From Saccopteryx bilineata (Eukaryota > Chordata > Mammalia > Chiroptera > Emballonuridae): a stretch of 64,000 bases of DNA. Each line of letters starts with the position of its first letter. The stretch's first letter is position 1. Position numbers and translations under genes: made by a program. Where the stretch lies: assembly GCF_036850765.1 (NCBI RefSeq), contig NC_089490.1, positions 290,514,982-290,578,981 of the forward strand. Direction: 5' to 3'. This document shows, in pieces, positions 46,381 through 57,989 of the stretch. The notes under the pieces are model-generated. The model was not told the DNA's origin and made no database searches. It was given only the letters and a program-made list of their open reading frames with translations.

Positions 46381-47318
46381 CATTTATGGAGAACAGATTG
46401 AGGGAAAGACGAGAGTAGGAGTGGTCAATGTGGGACACCAACAAAGAAACTTGCTCAAATAGAAGATATTGACATATTGGAGGGGTTGGTGAGAAACAGT
46501 TATCTTTGAATATATTTGGAAGATTAATATAAAGGGTATAATAGTATTTTCTAATAGATTAGTATTAGCGTTAGGACAAAAAAGAGGGGATACTCTTTTT
46601 TCAAAAAGGGGTTGCCATACTGAGATGAGAATAAACTGGTTAGTGGACAATCAAAAGGTTTGCAAGTGTCTGTTTTGTAATTTTAAAGCATTTCTTACTT
46701 TTTCACACTTTACATGAGTTGAATTTACCTTTTACCCTACCTTCAACACCACACATTACTATTACTGTTTCATTAACTTAAAATTTTCAGAGTAATGTTT
46801 TAGAACAGAGCATCAGCATTTCCATGCTTGAGGGAGCACTTCAGTGTTGCTCACCGGAAGTTCCTATCTTCAGCCATTTTGCTTCCTTGTCTTCTTAACG
46901 ACCCAGCAAACTGTACATTTTTCACTTGAGCAGTTTCTAGTTAATGCTGTTGTAGATAAAGCCTAATTTGAAAATCTAAATAAGAATGATATTTTGAAGG
47001 TATATGCAAATTTACTGAGATGAGATTTCAGCATTCTAAAAGTTCTGTTCTTGGATTTTCTTAGCACGAGCAATTGCTCCCTGGGTGATGTGATGTAGGA
47101 ATGAGAACTTTTCGCCAATTTGGTGATAGGTTTCAAACATTAAACATAATGACTATGGTCCTAATTAATTTGGAAATTCCAGAATTATATAAGTGAAATA
47201 CACTATGCTAAGAATAAGGAGGCCTAGTTTACATGCTTATTAAATTATGAAGTGAATTAATTAGAATAAAGTAAAAATAATTTGCATTTAATTAAAATGT
47301 TTTAGAAAGTTGCCACCT
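46381..47318. other. Gene-free stretch
   Basis: No gene. May contain the diverged end of the preceding repeat. 46800-46960 is less AT-rich but not identified. Confidence 0.4.
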
Positions 47319-47831
47319 TGCTTTTCCTCCCTGGCTGCACGAAGATCAGTTGCCATCATGAATGACACAGTAACTCTCCAGACCTGGAAGTTCATAACCA
47401 ATGGACTACTCTAGCGGAAACATATGGTCATTGTTGTCTTTCACCCTGGGAAGTGAACAGTATCCAAGATAGAAACTGGGGGAAAATTAGCCAAAATGTG
47501 TAACACCATATAAAACTCATCTTCATATTTGGATTCAGAACTCATTCTGGTGGTGTCAAGACAACTGGTTTTGGTATTATTTATGATTCCTTGAATTATG
47601 CAAAGAAAATTGAACTCAAATATATATTTGAAAGTCATAGCTTGTATGGAAGACCAGAAGAAAATAGAAAAAGGACCACAAGAACTGAATGATGAAAGTC
47701 AGGGGCCTGCAAAGGCCAAGCTGGTGCTGGCATAAAGGAGTCAAGATTCTTCACTGTCTTTATCTGCTTTAATTTTGCAGATTTTTCATTTGAGAATTAA
47801 TAAACTAAGAACTTTTGTATGTAAAAAAAAA
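47319..47831 (+). pseudogene. RPS24P: Processed pseudogene of ribosomal protein S24
   Basis: The ATG at 47358 opens MNDTVTLQTWKFITNGLL, matching the start of eS24, then a stop at codon 19 (TAG 47412-47414). Later segments in shifting frames match the parent: HPGK-like, '[10 protein letters not shown]', a [18 protein letters not shown] block, YAKKIELK, and a lysine/arginine-rich C-terminus. The 5' UTR piece (CTTGCTTTTCCTCCCTGGCTG), the 3' UTR, AATAAA at 47799-47804 and an A tail at 47823-47831 are present in mRNA order, with no introns. That identifies an L1-mediated retrocopy. Several stops and indels make it non-functional. Target duplication not clear. Confidence 0.93.
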
Positions 47832-48455
47832 GAATTGTTATCTCGTTTAAAAGTACATCTGAATAACTAACACTCTCTAAACCCACATGAAGTATCTACA
47901 AATATAGATATAAATTTATAAATTATACATAAAATTATGTTTAGTTTAATGAAACTTAACTGTATATATCTCTTACTATAACAAAGTAGTATTTTTAAAC
48001 ATTTACTGACCAACATAAACTTTCATTAAATCATCTGTTGAGAAAGTAATTTAATAGTGTTATAGAAAAAAATATGCAGGCCAAAAATAGTGTCACTTGT
48101 ACTAAAAGCCCATGGTACCAAACCTAGTTTAATCCCTAATCCAAATGCAGTTTCAACCTCTCCCAGAAACATAATCAATATGGGAACTTTCTGATTATAT
48201 GAACCCTCTCCATCTCCTAAAGGAAAAAAGGGAATCTTCATGGTATGAGCCTTTCTTATGTGCTTACCTGTAGAAAAAGGTGTTTGGACCTAAGAATAAT
48301 CCTTTTTGTTGTTGTTGTTAATAGCTCCTTTTCCCAACCTTCTTCCTGTTAAAAACCTTAACCTTCTAGTTGCTACATGGAATGCTTCCCAATTCATAAA
48401 TTGCTAAATAGAGCCAATGAAATCTTCAATTTTACTCAGTTGAATTAAAAAAAAT
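47832..48455. other. Gene-free stretch
   Basis: No gene or repeat recognised. Short ORF 48026-48241 (minus) has no domain. Confidence 0.4.
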
Positions 48456-48792
48456 GGTGTGCGGAAGTCCCCGGTTCGATTCCTGGCCAGGGCACACAAG
48501 GATAGGCGCCCATCTGCTTCTCCACCCCTCCCCCTCTCCTTCCTCTCTGTCTCTCTTTTCCCATCCTGCAGCTAAGGCTCCACTGGAGCAAAGGATGGCC
48601 CGGGCTCTGGGGATGGCTCCATGGCCTCTGCCCCAGGTGCTAGAATGGCTCTGGTTGCAACAGAGCAATGCCCTGGATGGGAAGAGCATCGCCCCCTGGT
48701 GGGCGTGCTGGGTGGATGCCTGTTGGGCGCATGCAGGAGTCTGTCTGACTGTCTCGCCGTTTCCAGCTTCAGAAAAATACAAAAAAAAAAAA
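48456..48792 (+). mobile_element. tRNA-derived SINE, 5'-truncated
   Basis: It begins inside the tRNA head at GGTGTGCGGAAGTCC, so the A-box is missing. The B-box GGTTCGATTCC, the full body (GCCCCCTGGTGGGCGTGC, GGAGTCTGTCTGACTG) and an A tail at 48780-48791 are present. Apart from truncation it is close to the young copies. Confidence 0.92.
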
Positions 48793-49503
48793 GGCAAGTA
48801 ATACTATTATTTTGATTACATGTTTTATAAATTATCTTCAACTATTTAAAGTAATACTAAGAATTTAGAAATTCTTAAAGAAAAAAAATAACATTCTCCC
48901 CTGCGTGAACATGTGAGCTTTCTGTGACTATTTTGTGTTCCTGCAAGATTCACTGTGTTCATACTGACCTTTGATACTGTCATGCAGTCATACACATCTG
49001 GGTGAAATCTTATAAGCACATGGTATAAAGAGCAGAAAATAAATTAAAAAAAGATGTTCTAATAGATAATAAATAGTTAATAAGTATTAGCACCAGCAGG
49101 CCATGACCTAATTACTGAATTAATAATATAATAAAATATGCTCATAAATTTACGTCTACATATGAAATGTCACTTATACCAAAAATAATACTTCTTATGT
49201 TTTATAATACAACAAATATTCTACTGATTTAGAGTTTTGAAAATAATATTACTAAATTACTATTCTGGTAATTTATTGAAATCATCTAAAAATTTATTGA
49301 TGCAGAATACCTTCTGTTAACATCATTATTTTAAAAAATTAATGTGAAATGTGATCAGTAGCCATGCAATGGAGACCACGATTTTATCCAATTAACATAA
49401 TCATTAATCAGCAGAGTGTTTTTCTTTTTCTGCACATAGAATTTAGTAATGTCAGGATATAAATGTTCAGTTTTTCTGTCCAAATATTTACTGAAATTCT
49501 GTA
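48793..49503. other. Gene-free AT-rich stretch
   Basis: No gene or repeat recognised. Confidence 0.4.
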
Positions 49504-49700
49504 GGCCCTGGCCGGTTGCTTTGTGGGTTAGATTAGAACATTGTCCCAAAACACCAAGGTTGCGAATTTGATTCCCAGTCAGGGCACACACAGGAAGCAA
49601 CCCATGGATAGACAACTAAGTGAAACAACAAATGAATGTTTTTCTCTCTCGTTCTCTCCCATCCTCTCTCTGTCTCTAAAATCAATTATTTTTTTAAAAG
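49504..49700 (+). mobile_element. tRNA-derived SINE, short older type
   Basis: GGCCCTGGCCGGTTGCTTTG head, degraded B-box (GAATTTGATTCC), 'agtcagggcacacacagg', 'gatagacaactaagtgaaac' and a CTCTCT/A-rich tail. Same type as 5391 (minus) and 56101. Confidence 0.8.
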
Positions 49701-52200
49701 TTTAAAAATATATATAAAAAAAGAAATTCTGTAGAGGTCTTAGTTTTTCTCACCAAATTCAATTATAAAGCTATTAGCTTAAATTTTTTTTTGCGTATGT
49801 GTTACAAAGCCTTTAGTTATAAATTAAATCACCACTTTTCATAACTTAATATTTACTTGTCACTTTAACTCAAAAAATTTTTCTGATGCTTATAGCAAAC
49901 TTTTGAGGAAAAGACTAATTGTGATATTTAACAGTGCTTTCTGATTCCTGCATGATTACCTTTTCTTCTAACTTTTAGTTGGTGCCTACTTATGTAACCT
50001 CCTTTGTAATATATTGAGTGTTAACTACTCACTAAATTATGAGATCTTAGGTCTGGTTGGAAGCTTATGAGGAAGCCTCTCCAAAATCACTTGAGAGTTG
50101 AGTAAGTTGACTCAGAAAAATACTAATTTTTGCTTGATGTTATAATGCTGATTTTTAGCAAATTTGGGATCTGTCAAACAACCGGAATACCTAAGCATTT
50201 ATTTATTTTTGTGCATGCTGTCACAATATTAGAAGCCCAGTAAATCACATGTCCTTTGGGGTCTAAGGCACTTGCTAACTTGGTGATGTACGTTTGAAGT
50301 AGAGGATTAAATTTCCAAGAACACCTGTATGTGTGCAAATAATCTTCATTTAAGTAGAGTCCTTTGGGTAATACTCTTAATCATCTCATTTTGTAGACTT
50401 TGCGGTTTTAACTTTCTTATGAAAGACTTGTGATTTACTTGCATATTCCCATTTGCACTAAGCTCATTCCCAAAATTTAAGAAAATAAATGTTCACATTT
50501 CCAAGGTCACTATCCATGGCTACAGTGTAGCAACTTGTGGCTTCTAGATGGAATTAACGGGACAGTGGGAAACAAACCAATGACCTCAGTTGTTTTGTTT
50601 TAATTTACTGTGTCCTCACCAATTGAAAAATCGGTTTTAATGTATTATGCAGAATTATTGCTGCTTTGTTGGATATAACTTATTTGACAACAGTTAAGGT
50701 ACATGGGTCAATATAGACTAGACAAAAGCTTTTATCATGATAATTCTTCCTTAAAATAAATTTTTGAAATACTATATTTGATCCAGTGTGTGTTTTAATT
50801 CCCCAAAGAAATTTTTATCTTTTCCAAAAATAAAAGTACAGTAGAGCACAGAATAATAAGTCCATAAGAAACCAAAATAATTATAGAGTTTAGCTTAAGG
50901 TAGTTTTTTTTTCAAAGAATGAACACACAAACAACACTAACAAATGAAGAGTTTAAGAGGCCCGCGGCTTATATTTTTCATGTATAAACTGTAAAGCAGC
51001 TGAGAATTTTTTATTCCAGTTCCTCTGCTTTCATGGCTTCCCTAAGAAACCTCAAACTAATCTAAGTTCTGAAAATTTCTAATGTGTGGTACTGAAAGGG
51101 GTCAGAACTATAATAAAGACCCGTGGGAGATGATTAGTTCAAGCTTTAAGGTGTGGATATGTTTGTTTGATTTTTTGTTTGTTTTCCTTCTGTTTCAGTT
51201 TTTAAAATCCACACTGAATTAAGAATTAAAAATACTTACATAAAACTATTATTCAGTACCATAATCTTATAGCAGAACCATTTTTAAGCATAGAGTTATT
51301 TCTAGATGCTTGTGTACTCAATATTGTCATATAAAAGTACCGGTACTACACTTTATACCGAAGGGTTAATAGTAATGAAACTTAAATACTTTGTTTTCAA
51401 TAAAATTTTTAATAAAGGCAATTTGGAAAATGCTCCATATGCATACCTTCAGGAAAAATTTTCTTCTAATATAATTTTTTCTAAATATTGTTTCTATTAT
51501 AGAACATTACATGAAAAATTATACTATAAATTTATCACTATCTGACATCTTATTTTTTTGTCTCGCATTTTCATTTCTGGTCAATTATAAATGTAAAACT
51601 GTCAATCACTCATTCACTCGATGACACTTTTTGAGGACTGAAGAGAATATACAGAATAACAGCATATATAAAATGTCATGAATATAAAGCCATGTCTGCT
51701 GCTTTAAAATATATTAGGTTTTGCATTTGTGGTTGTATCAAAAAAAACAATACCACTGCATGAATTCTTTTTAATTCAGTAAAATTGTTTTCAAAATGTC
51801 AGATAATATTTTTGACAACTTTTGGGAAAACTGCCATTGTCTTTTAGTCCTCAGTGAAAAAATTTTGATTTAATGCAGACATTGACTAAGTCTATCCAAG
51901 GGATAGCTGTGATTTCATTTAGAAAGGTATATTCTAAAAAAAAGCATTTAGATCTTTATTTGGTGCTTAAATCGATCATGTCTAAACTGTGATATATTTG
52001 TTTGAGAGGTAAAATATAAATCTCAGTGCATTTGTAGAGCTATATATGTTATGCAGAGTTCTATATTTTTTCCATGTTTTTTTATTTCTCTCATCTTCGG
52101 GTGAATGATAGCAATATAATGGTGGTGATTAGAATTTATCTTGTAAATGAGAAAACAGCTAAAATATTTCATCATATTACTTTATATTAGAGTACGGTAT
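49701..52200. other. Gene-free AT-rich stretch
   Basis: About 2.5 kb with no supported gene. The 79-codon ORF at 51306-51545 has no domain. No repeat family recognised. Confidence 0.45.
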
Positions 52201-52204
52201 ACTT

Positions 52205-52300
52205 AGTGTTATGGCTCTGTCATCAGTGGCCATATGACACTCTGTGTGACTTAAGCTCTACCTTCGTTTCCTCATCTATAAAATGGAGGAAAAAAATGCT
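52205..52300 (+). repeat. MIR remnant
   Basis: 'gacactctgtgtgacttaagctctaccttcgtttcctcatctataaaatggagg' follows the MIR core. Short and diverged. Confidence 0.6.
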
Positions 52301-52384
52301 CTTTTTCTATATTACTTTTAGTATTGTTAATATAATACTTTAAAAGTACAATAGCTGTTACAGAAAAGATTATGGAGGGTCCTC

Positions 52385-52885
52385 ACTTAACAATTCCACT
52401 TTGGGTTATAAAGAATTGAAATAAAGATACTAAGAGATATCAGCATTCCCATATTCATTATAGTACTATGTACTGTAGCCAAACTGTGAAAACAAACTAA
52501 ATGTCTAACACAGATGAGTAGACTATAAAAATGTATATACATACAATGGAATATTATTCTGCCTTAAAGAAGCAGGAAAGTTTGCAATATGATTCATTAC
52601 AGATAAACTTGGAGGATGCTGTGATAAGTGAAATAAGCCAGTCAGAGAAAGAAAAGTACTTCTGTGAGGTGCCTAGAGTAATCAACCTTAAAGACTCACA
52701 TGTGGAATAGTGGTTGCCAGGGGACAGGGGAGGGAGAAATAGGGAGTTTCCAATCAACAGGCATAAGGTTGCAAGTAATCAGTAATGCAAGATAGATGCA
52801 TAAACTCTATATATATGCTGTACAGCATTGTATATAGAGTCAACAATAATCTATTATACACTGAAAAATTTGTTTCAATAGTAAC
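52385..52885 (+). repeat. L1M-type 3' end
   Basis: Blocks in order: 'atacaatggaatattattctgcc', 'agataaacttggaggatgctg', 'gtgaaataagccagtcag', 'tggaatagtggttgccagggg', 'acactgaaaaattt'. These are the conserved 3' blocks of older primate- and mammal-wide L1M elements. Confidence 0.75.
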
Positions 52886-53542
52886 TCATGCTAAGCATTT
52901 ATTCATTTTCTTAATTTTATAGTTTCCCCATGGGTTTTATAATTTCTCAGTGTGAGAGTATTTGTATTCTACCAGCTGATACTGAGCTGTGTTGCTATTA
53001 CTAAATTAGAGCCTCCTATTGATATCATATTTAGTTAACAAATATTTATATTATGATAATAATAATTGCAATAATAATTATTCCTTAATTGTAGTATTTC
53101 CCTACATTTGGAAATTCATTTTATTTATTTAAATTTTTTTTAATTCATTTTAATTTATTATTTCATATGCAAACTATACACATGTACTTACATATATATT
53201 CATATATAATACATGTACTCATCTTAGTAAAATGGAATTTCATATAACTGTACTGGTAGGAAGTACTAAAATCATTATATACCATTTAATTTGCACTACT
53301 CAAAATAAATACAGCTGGTCTTTGCCTAATCATGTATCCTAAACTATTCAAAGTGTTTATTTCTTTAATATCTAAGTCAGTTCTTATCTGCGAAAATTCT
53401 TCAAAGACTGTTAACACTGATATTTAAAACATGATTTAGCACTTCTTTTCCATACTGACTTGGCTTTCTCACTCTGTTAGTCATATACATTACTCATGCC
53501 ACCTTACCTTGAGAGCAAAATTCTTCAAAATAAGTACAAAGT
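52886..53542. other. Gene-free AT-rich stretch
   Basis: No gene or repeat recognised. Confidence 0.4.
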
Positions 53543-53553
53543 TAAAGGCTATC

Positions 53554-53758
53554 AAATCTTTTTTAAAGATTTTATTTATTGATTTTAGAGAGAGGAGAGG
53601 TGGGGGGGGAGCGAGAAGTATAATTGCTTCACTTTAGTTGTTCATTCCTTGCTTTTTGCTTGTTGTATGTGCCTTGACCAGGCAAGCCCAGGGTTTCGAA
53701 GGAGCAACCTCAGTGTTCCAGGTCAACACTCTATCCACTGTGCCACTACAGGCCAGGG
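53554..53758 (-). mobile_element. tRNA-derived SINE with exact TSD
   Basis: Minus head CCCTGGCCTGTAGTGGCACAG, a CCTTGACC-derived middle block, and a GA-rich tail (plus: agagagaggagagg). Exact 11-bp duplication TAAAGGCTATC at 53543-53553 and 53759-53769. Confidence 0.9.
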
Positions 53759-53769
53759 TAAAGGCTATC

Positions 53770-54624
53770 TTTTAAATGGTTCATAGGGGAATTGAAAGAG
53801 CTTACAATCTATACTCAAATAGATGTAAGTTGCAGTTCTGACCTCACACTTGGCTGAGTGACTTTGACATATTTCCTACATTTACTGGCCTTAGTTTATT
53901 CTCTGAAAAGTATACTTGAGAGTCTCCTATAGATTGTACATCAGTGTATGCTATTACTTTCTAAAATCATATATTAATGTTGGAAACATACTTTGTTTTC
54001 CATAATCTTTGCTGATTGACTGATAATTCTGTTGTCTTATTTTTGTGTTATAAGTACCAAAGGAAATCAGATCTGTGAGCCTTTATTTATTGCAACACTT
54101 TCAACAAACAAGTTTAACACTTTTTGAATAATATTGCTAAATATATATTTCTAATATCAACAAAAAGGATTACATAGCTGTTTTAAGACATGCAAAGGAC
54201 ACCACATGAGATTTACTACCATGGCTGACTAATTTCAGTGCAAAATGAGTAAGATGGTGAGAAACAGAATTCCTAAAACTTTAAATTTGATTTGAAATGA
54301 TCCTGGGCTTTATCAGTTTTTTACTTTGCCTCAACCCTCTGGATATAATGCATCTCTTAGCAAACAAATTTAGCATTGGAAAATTTAGAAATCTTCCCGG
54401 GAGTTAGGAGAAGGGACAAAAACCAGGTCTCATATATATAATTAATTATTAGGCAAAACTTTTAAATTGTGAAACCTCTAACTATAATAATTAAAATTAG
54501 AAAAAAATGGGATGGCGTTTTACTTAGCTTACCATAATAAATAAGTTTATATATGATTTGTTTTATCCTAGACATTTGACTTACCCAGATTCTGAAAAGT
54601 GTGAATTACTTTGCCCAAACAACA
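53770..54624. other. Gene-free stretch with possible MIR piece
   Basis: 53825-53910 ('cttggctgagtgactttgac ... ggccttagtttattctctgaaaag') may be a MIR fragment. Nothing else recognised. Confidence 0.35.
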
Positions 54625-54626
54625 TA

Positions 54627-54984
54627 CAGGAGGCCCTCGGGTTATGACATTATAACACAGTTCTGTTCCTATGACAGTAATGTAACCTGAATTTTGGTTT
54701 AAGCCAATACACACCCTACCCTAACACAAATAGGACACTTGCCCTTTTAACAGTCCAAAACGGCTTAGGTAAGTGTACTGGGATTGCCAACTCCCTCCTG
54801 TGCTTCATTGCTGCATATTCTTCCACTATGTGCAACCAAACTAGTTCACCATGGAGTCTATAAATACAACACTAACGGTGTAAACCAAAACATCATTTCT
54901 CCATTTTTTAAAGTTTCTATGGGAGTGAGCATTGTAAACTTGAAACATCGTATGTTGAGACTGTTGTAACCCGAGAACCTCCTG
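54627..54984. mobile_element. Pogo/Tigger-like non-autonomous DNA transposon
   Basis: 358 bp bounded by TA dinucleotides (54625-54626, 54985-54986). Left end CAGGAGGCCCTCGGGTTATGAC; the complement of the right end is CAGGAGGTTCTCGGGTTACAAC, so 18 of 22 terminal bases match. TIRs plus TA duplication place it in Tc1/mariner-pogo, and the TCCTCGGGTTA-type end resembles Tigger elements. The 61-codon ORF inside is not a transposase. Confidence 0.8.
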
Positions 54985-54986
54985 TA

Positions 54987-55700
54987 TTACATTTGGTGTA
55001 TGATTTAGATGAGAAGTTTAAAACATCAATTAATTTAGTCATGTTGTCATAATATCCTCCTATATTTTACCATAACTCTCTGATCACTATAGCCAAATCT
55101 GGAAAAACCTGTTGGGCATATTTTGAAAATTATGGAGCAATAAAACATATTTTTTATATTCATGTTTGTGTGTATTTTAATGGGAAAATGAAATAATATT
55201 AATCTTTAATTCTGTGAAACTAATCAAATGGAAATTTGCAAGGAGTTAGAATATAACTGAAAACTTCAAAGAGGTATATAAGGTTTTGATCAATGAATTT
55301 TTAATTGCTGGAAAGCATGTAAGGGATCATAGATGAAGTTAGAACACATTTTAATTTGAAGGTGTCAAATATAAAAACTTTGCCTTTATTTTTAATAAAA
55401 ATGGTATATTTTTTTACTGAATATAAATAAACAAAATTTAAGAAAAGGAATAGAAAATAGCAAAAAAATCACTAAAAGAAAAGCACTAGAAGAAAAAACA
55501 AATTAAATAGAAATTTGAATAAATGCAATCCTTTGGGGAAAAAAAAAGGAAATATACTAAATGAAATTCTCATAATGCTTTAATCTGAGTAAAATCCTCA
55601 ATCCATGGGGCAATACTTGATTAAAGGCCCACTAAAAGAAAGAAATTGAATTATATTTGGATGCTTCTCTTCCCCCACACTGGCCATCGGAGCAGCAGTG
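54987..55700. other. Gene-free AT-rich stretch
   Basis: No gene or repeat recognised. Confidence 0.4.
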
Positions 55701-55708
55701 CTCTAGCA

Positions 55709-55998
55709 CATTGATTTTTGGCCTTAATCATCTCATGGCACCCATAAGCTAATTACTAAAATTCTGCAGCACACCAAAAGCATACTTTTTACCCATCTGA
55801 CCAAAAAAAATTAGGTATAATTTTGATTTATTCATGCTGGACAGCTTTGCCTGTGTTGGCTGTTGTCATATTTTTATTAGACAAGTTAAGAATAAAAAGA
55901 TAGGTACTCCTGACTAAATCATCAGGTATTACATGTTTTAAATATCCTTGTGACACATACCATTGTGCCTCTTGGAGCTCACTGGTTAAAAATCACTG
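55709..55998. mobile_element. hAT-like non-autonomous DNA transposon
   Basis: 290 bp from CATTGATTTTTGGCC to GGTTAAAAATCACTG, imperfect inverted ends. Flanks CTCTAGCA (55701-55708) and CTGTAGAA (55999-56006) match at 6 of 8, an 8-bp duplication close to the nTCTAGAn pattern favoured by hAT elements. It carries no ORF. Superfamily assignment rests on end and TSD structure. Confidence 0.65.
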
Positions 55999-56100
55999 CT
56001 GTAGAATAATAATGGTGCCTACGGCTGAAAGACAGCCAATAAGCAGACTTCCTCTGAGAAATGGCACTGAGGAAAGGCCTGTGTTAAGATGTCAATGACA

Positions 56101-56247
56101 TCCTGGCTGGGTAGCTCAATTGGTTAGAGCATTGTTCCAATACACCAAAGTTGCAGGTTCAATCCCCAGTCAGAGCACATACAGGAATCAATCAGTAAAT
56201 GCATAAATAAGTGGAACAACATACTGATGTTTCTTCCTGTTTCTAAA

Positions 56248-56288
<41 letters not shown>

Positions 56289-56297
56289 TAATTTAAA
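56101..56297 (+). mobile_element. tRNA-derived SINE with (AAT)n tail
   Basis: Head CCTGGCTGGGTAGCTCAATTGG, a B-box-like GGTTCAATCCC, and a short body, then an (AAT)n tract at 56248-56286. Flanked by a 15-bp duplication (56086-56100, 56298-56312; 14 of 15 match). Confidence 0.88.
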
Positions 56298-56639
56298 AAG
56301 ATAGCAATGACAACAAAAGAACACTAGAAAAATTTAAAGCTTTTGGCAAATATTAAACAGTTTAACCCTTAGCCAGAGTATACCACAAATCTTAGTACTA
56401 AAGACCTATTTACTTTGGTTCTAGAACCCATTAAACATGTCTGGCTTTCAACACATATAGGACAAAACTAATCAATAGAAAATAAAGTTATAACAGAGAA
56501 GGTATTAGTCCATTATATCAACAAGCATTTTAAATATGAATTGTCTAAATAACCACTTAAAAGTCATTGTCAAAGTACATAAAAATAAGTCAACCATTTG
56601 TTGTCTGTGTAATTCATTTTAAATATAAAATTATAGACA

Positions 56640-57060
56640 AATTAAATTAATAGGACAGAAAACAATATGCTATGTTAATTCTAATAAATAAAATGCTGAA
56701 CTGTCTATATTAATTTCAGATAAAGCTGATTTCAGGAAAAAATTTTAAAGAAAAACATGAAACAATCATAGAGGGCTTATTCTCCACAATTGCATACATT
56801 CTTAAACATCTACACAAATATCAAGAGAATATCAAAATACATAAGGCTAAAATAGATTGAACTGAGAAAAAAATAGAGAAACCCAGACTTCAACTGCCCT
56901 CTAACAGTAATTGACAAAAGTAGAAAGAGCATTAATAATGATATGGTTGACTTAAGCAGCACCATCAATCAACTGAATTTAATTGGCATTTATAGAATAT
57001 TCTATCTAACAGGAGAATACATATTCTTCTAACAAACTGGTGCTTCCATACAATAAACTA
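56640..57060 (+). repeat. Old L1 ORF2 fragment
   Basis: 'gataaagctgatttcagga', 'caccatcaatcaactgaatttaattggcatttatagaatat', 'gaatacatattcttctaac' are blocks I know from old L1-type ORF2. Reading frame destroyed. 56313-56639 just upstream is not identified. Confidence 0.55.
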
Positions 57061-57500
57061 TTATTTAGCAATAAAAAAATTAGCTATCAAATCACAAAAA
57101 GACTGAAAAATTCATTAAGTTCATTCAAAAAAAATGAATCTTAAATGCCTATCAATAAATGAAAGATGTCAGTATGCAAAGAGTATATTCTAGCCTTTAT
57201 GATTCCAACTATTTGACATTCTGAAAATGGCAATGTCATAGAGATAGGAAAAGAAAAGAGGTTTCTAAGACGTTAAAGTAAAATGTTGGATAAGTAAGGC
57301 AGGGAATTTTTTAAAATAATAAAATTATTCTGTATGATACTGTAATGGGGTGGGTGCAAGGCACGATGCCTTTGTCAAAACCCACAGAACTTCACTGCAC
57401 AAAGTGTAAAATATTTATGTATGCAAATTTTAAAATATCATTTAGGAGGTCTTGACTTCTGAGAATGTGACAATTAGAGTGTGACCAAACAATCTATTCG
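57061..57500 (+). repeat. L1M-type 3' end, first copy
   Basis: 'gcctttatgattccaact', 'tctgtatgatactgtaatgggg', 'cctttgtcaaaacccacagaactt', matching the 3' region blocks also seen at 58900. It is followed by a SINE. Confidence 0.6.
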
Positions 57501-57514
57501 TATTACAAATATAC

Positions 57515-57715
57515 AAAAAAACCTGACCTGTGGTGGTGCAGAGGATAAAACATCGACCTGAAATGCTGAGGTCACCAGTTCAAAACCCCGGCCTTGCCTG
57601 GTCAAGGCACATAGGGGAAGCAATTACTATGAGTTGATCCTTCCCATTCCCTTCTTCTCTCTCTCTCGCTTTCCCCATCTAAAAATTAATAAATAAAATT
57701 TAAAAAAAAACAAAT
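57515..57715 (+). mobile_element. tRNA-derived SINE, short-body
   Basis: CCTGACCTGTGGTGGTGCAG head, a B-box-like AGTTCAAAACC, GGTCAAGGCACATAGGGG, a CTCTCTCT tract and an AATAAATAAAATTTAAAAAA tail. Confidence 0.85.
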
Positions 57716-57989
57716 TTACAAAACAACTTCACTGAAGGAAATGTGCAGAAAAAGTACTGACTTAGGTAATTCTGGAAAAAATATATTCTATAAGAATAAA
57801 GACAAAAATAAATGCATATAACTGTTTTACTCTAGCTAGTAAAGTTGTTTCACCTGGGGATAATAGTTAACTTTTATACCCCCATACAGAATATTGTAAG
57901 TGAACAAATATGTATACCGTGGACAGATTGTAGGAGCCAGGTTTCATACTGATGAACTCATTTAGCAATTGCAATTAAAGCAACAATAA

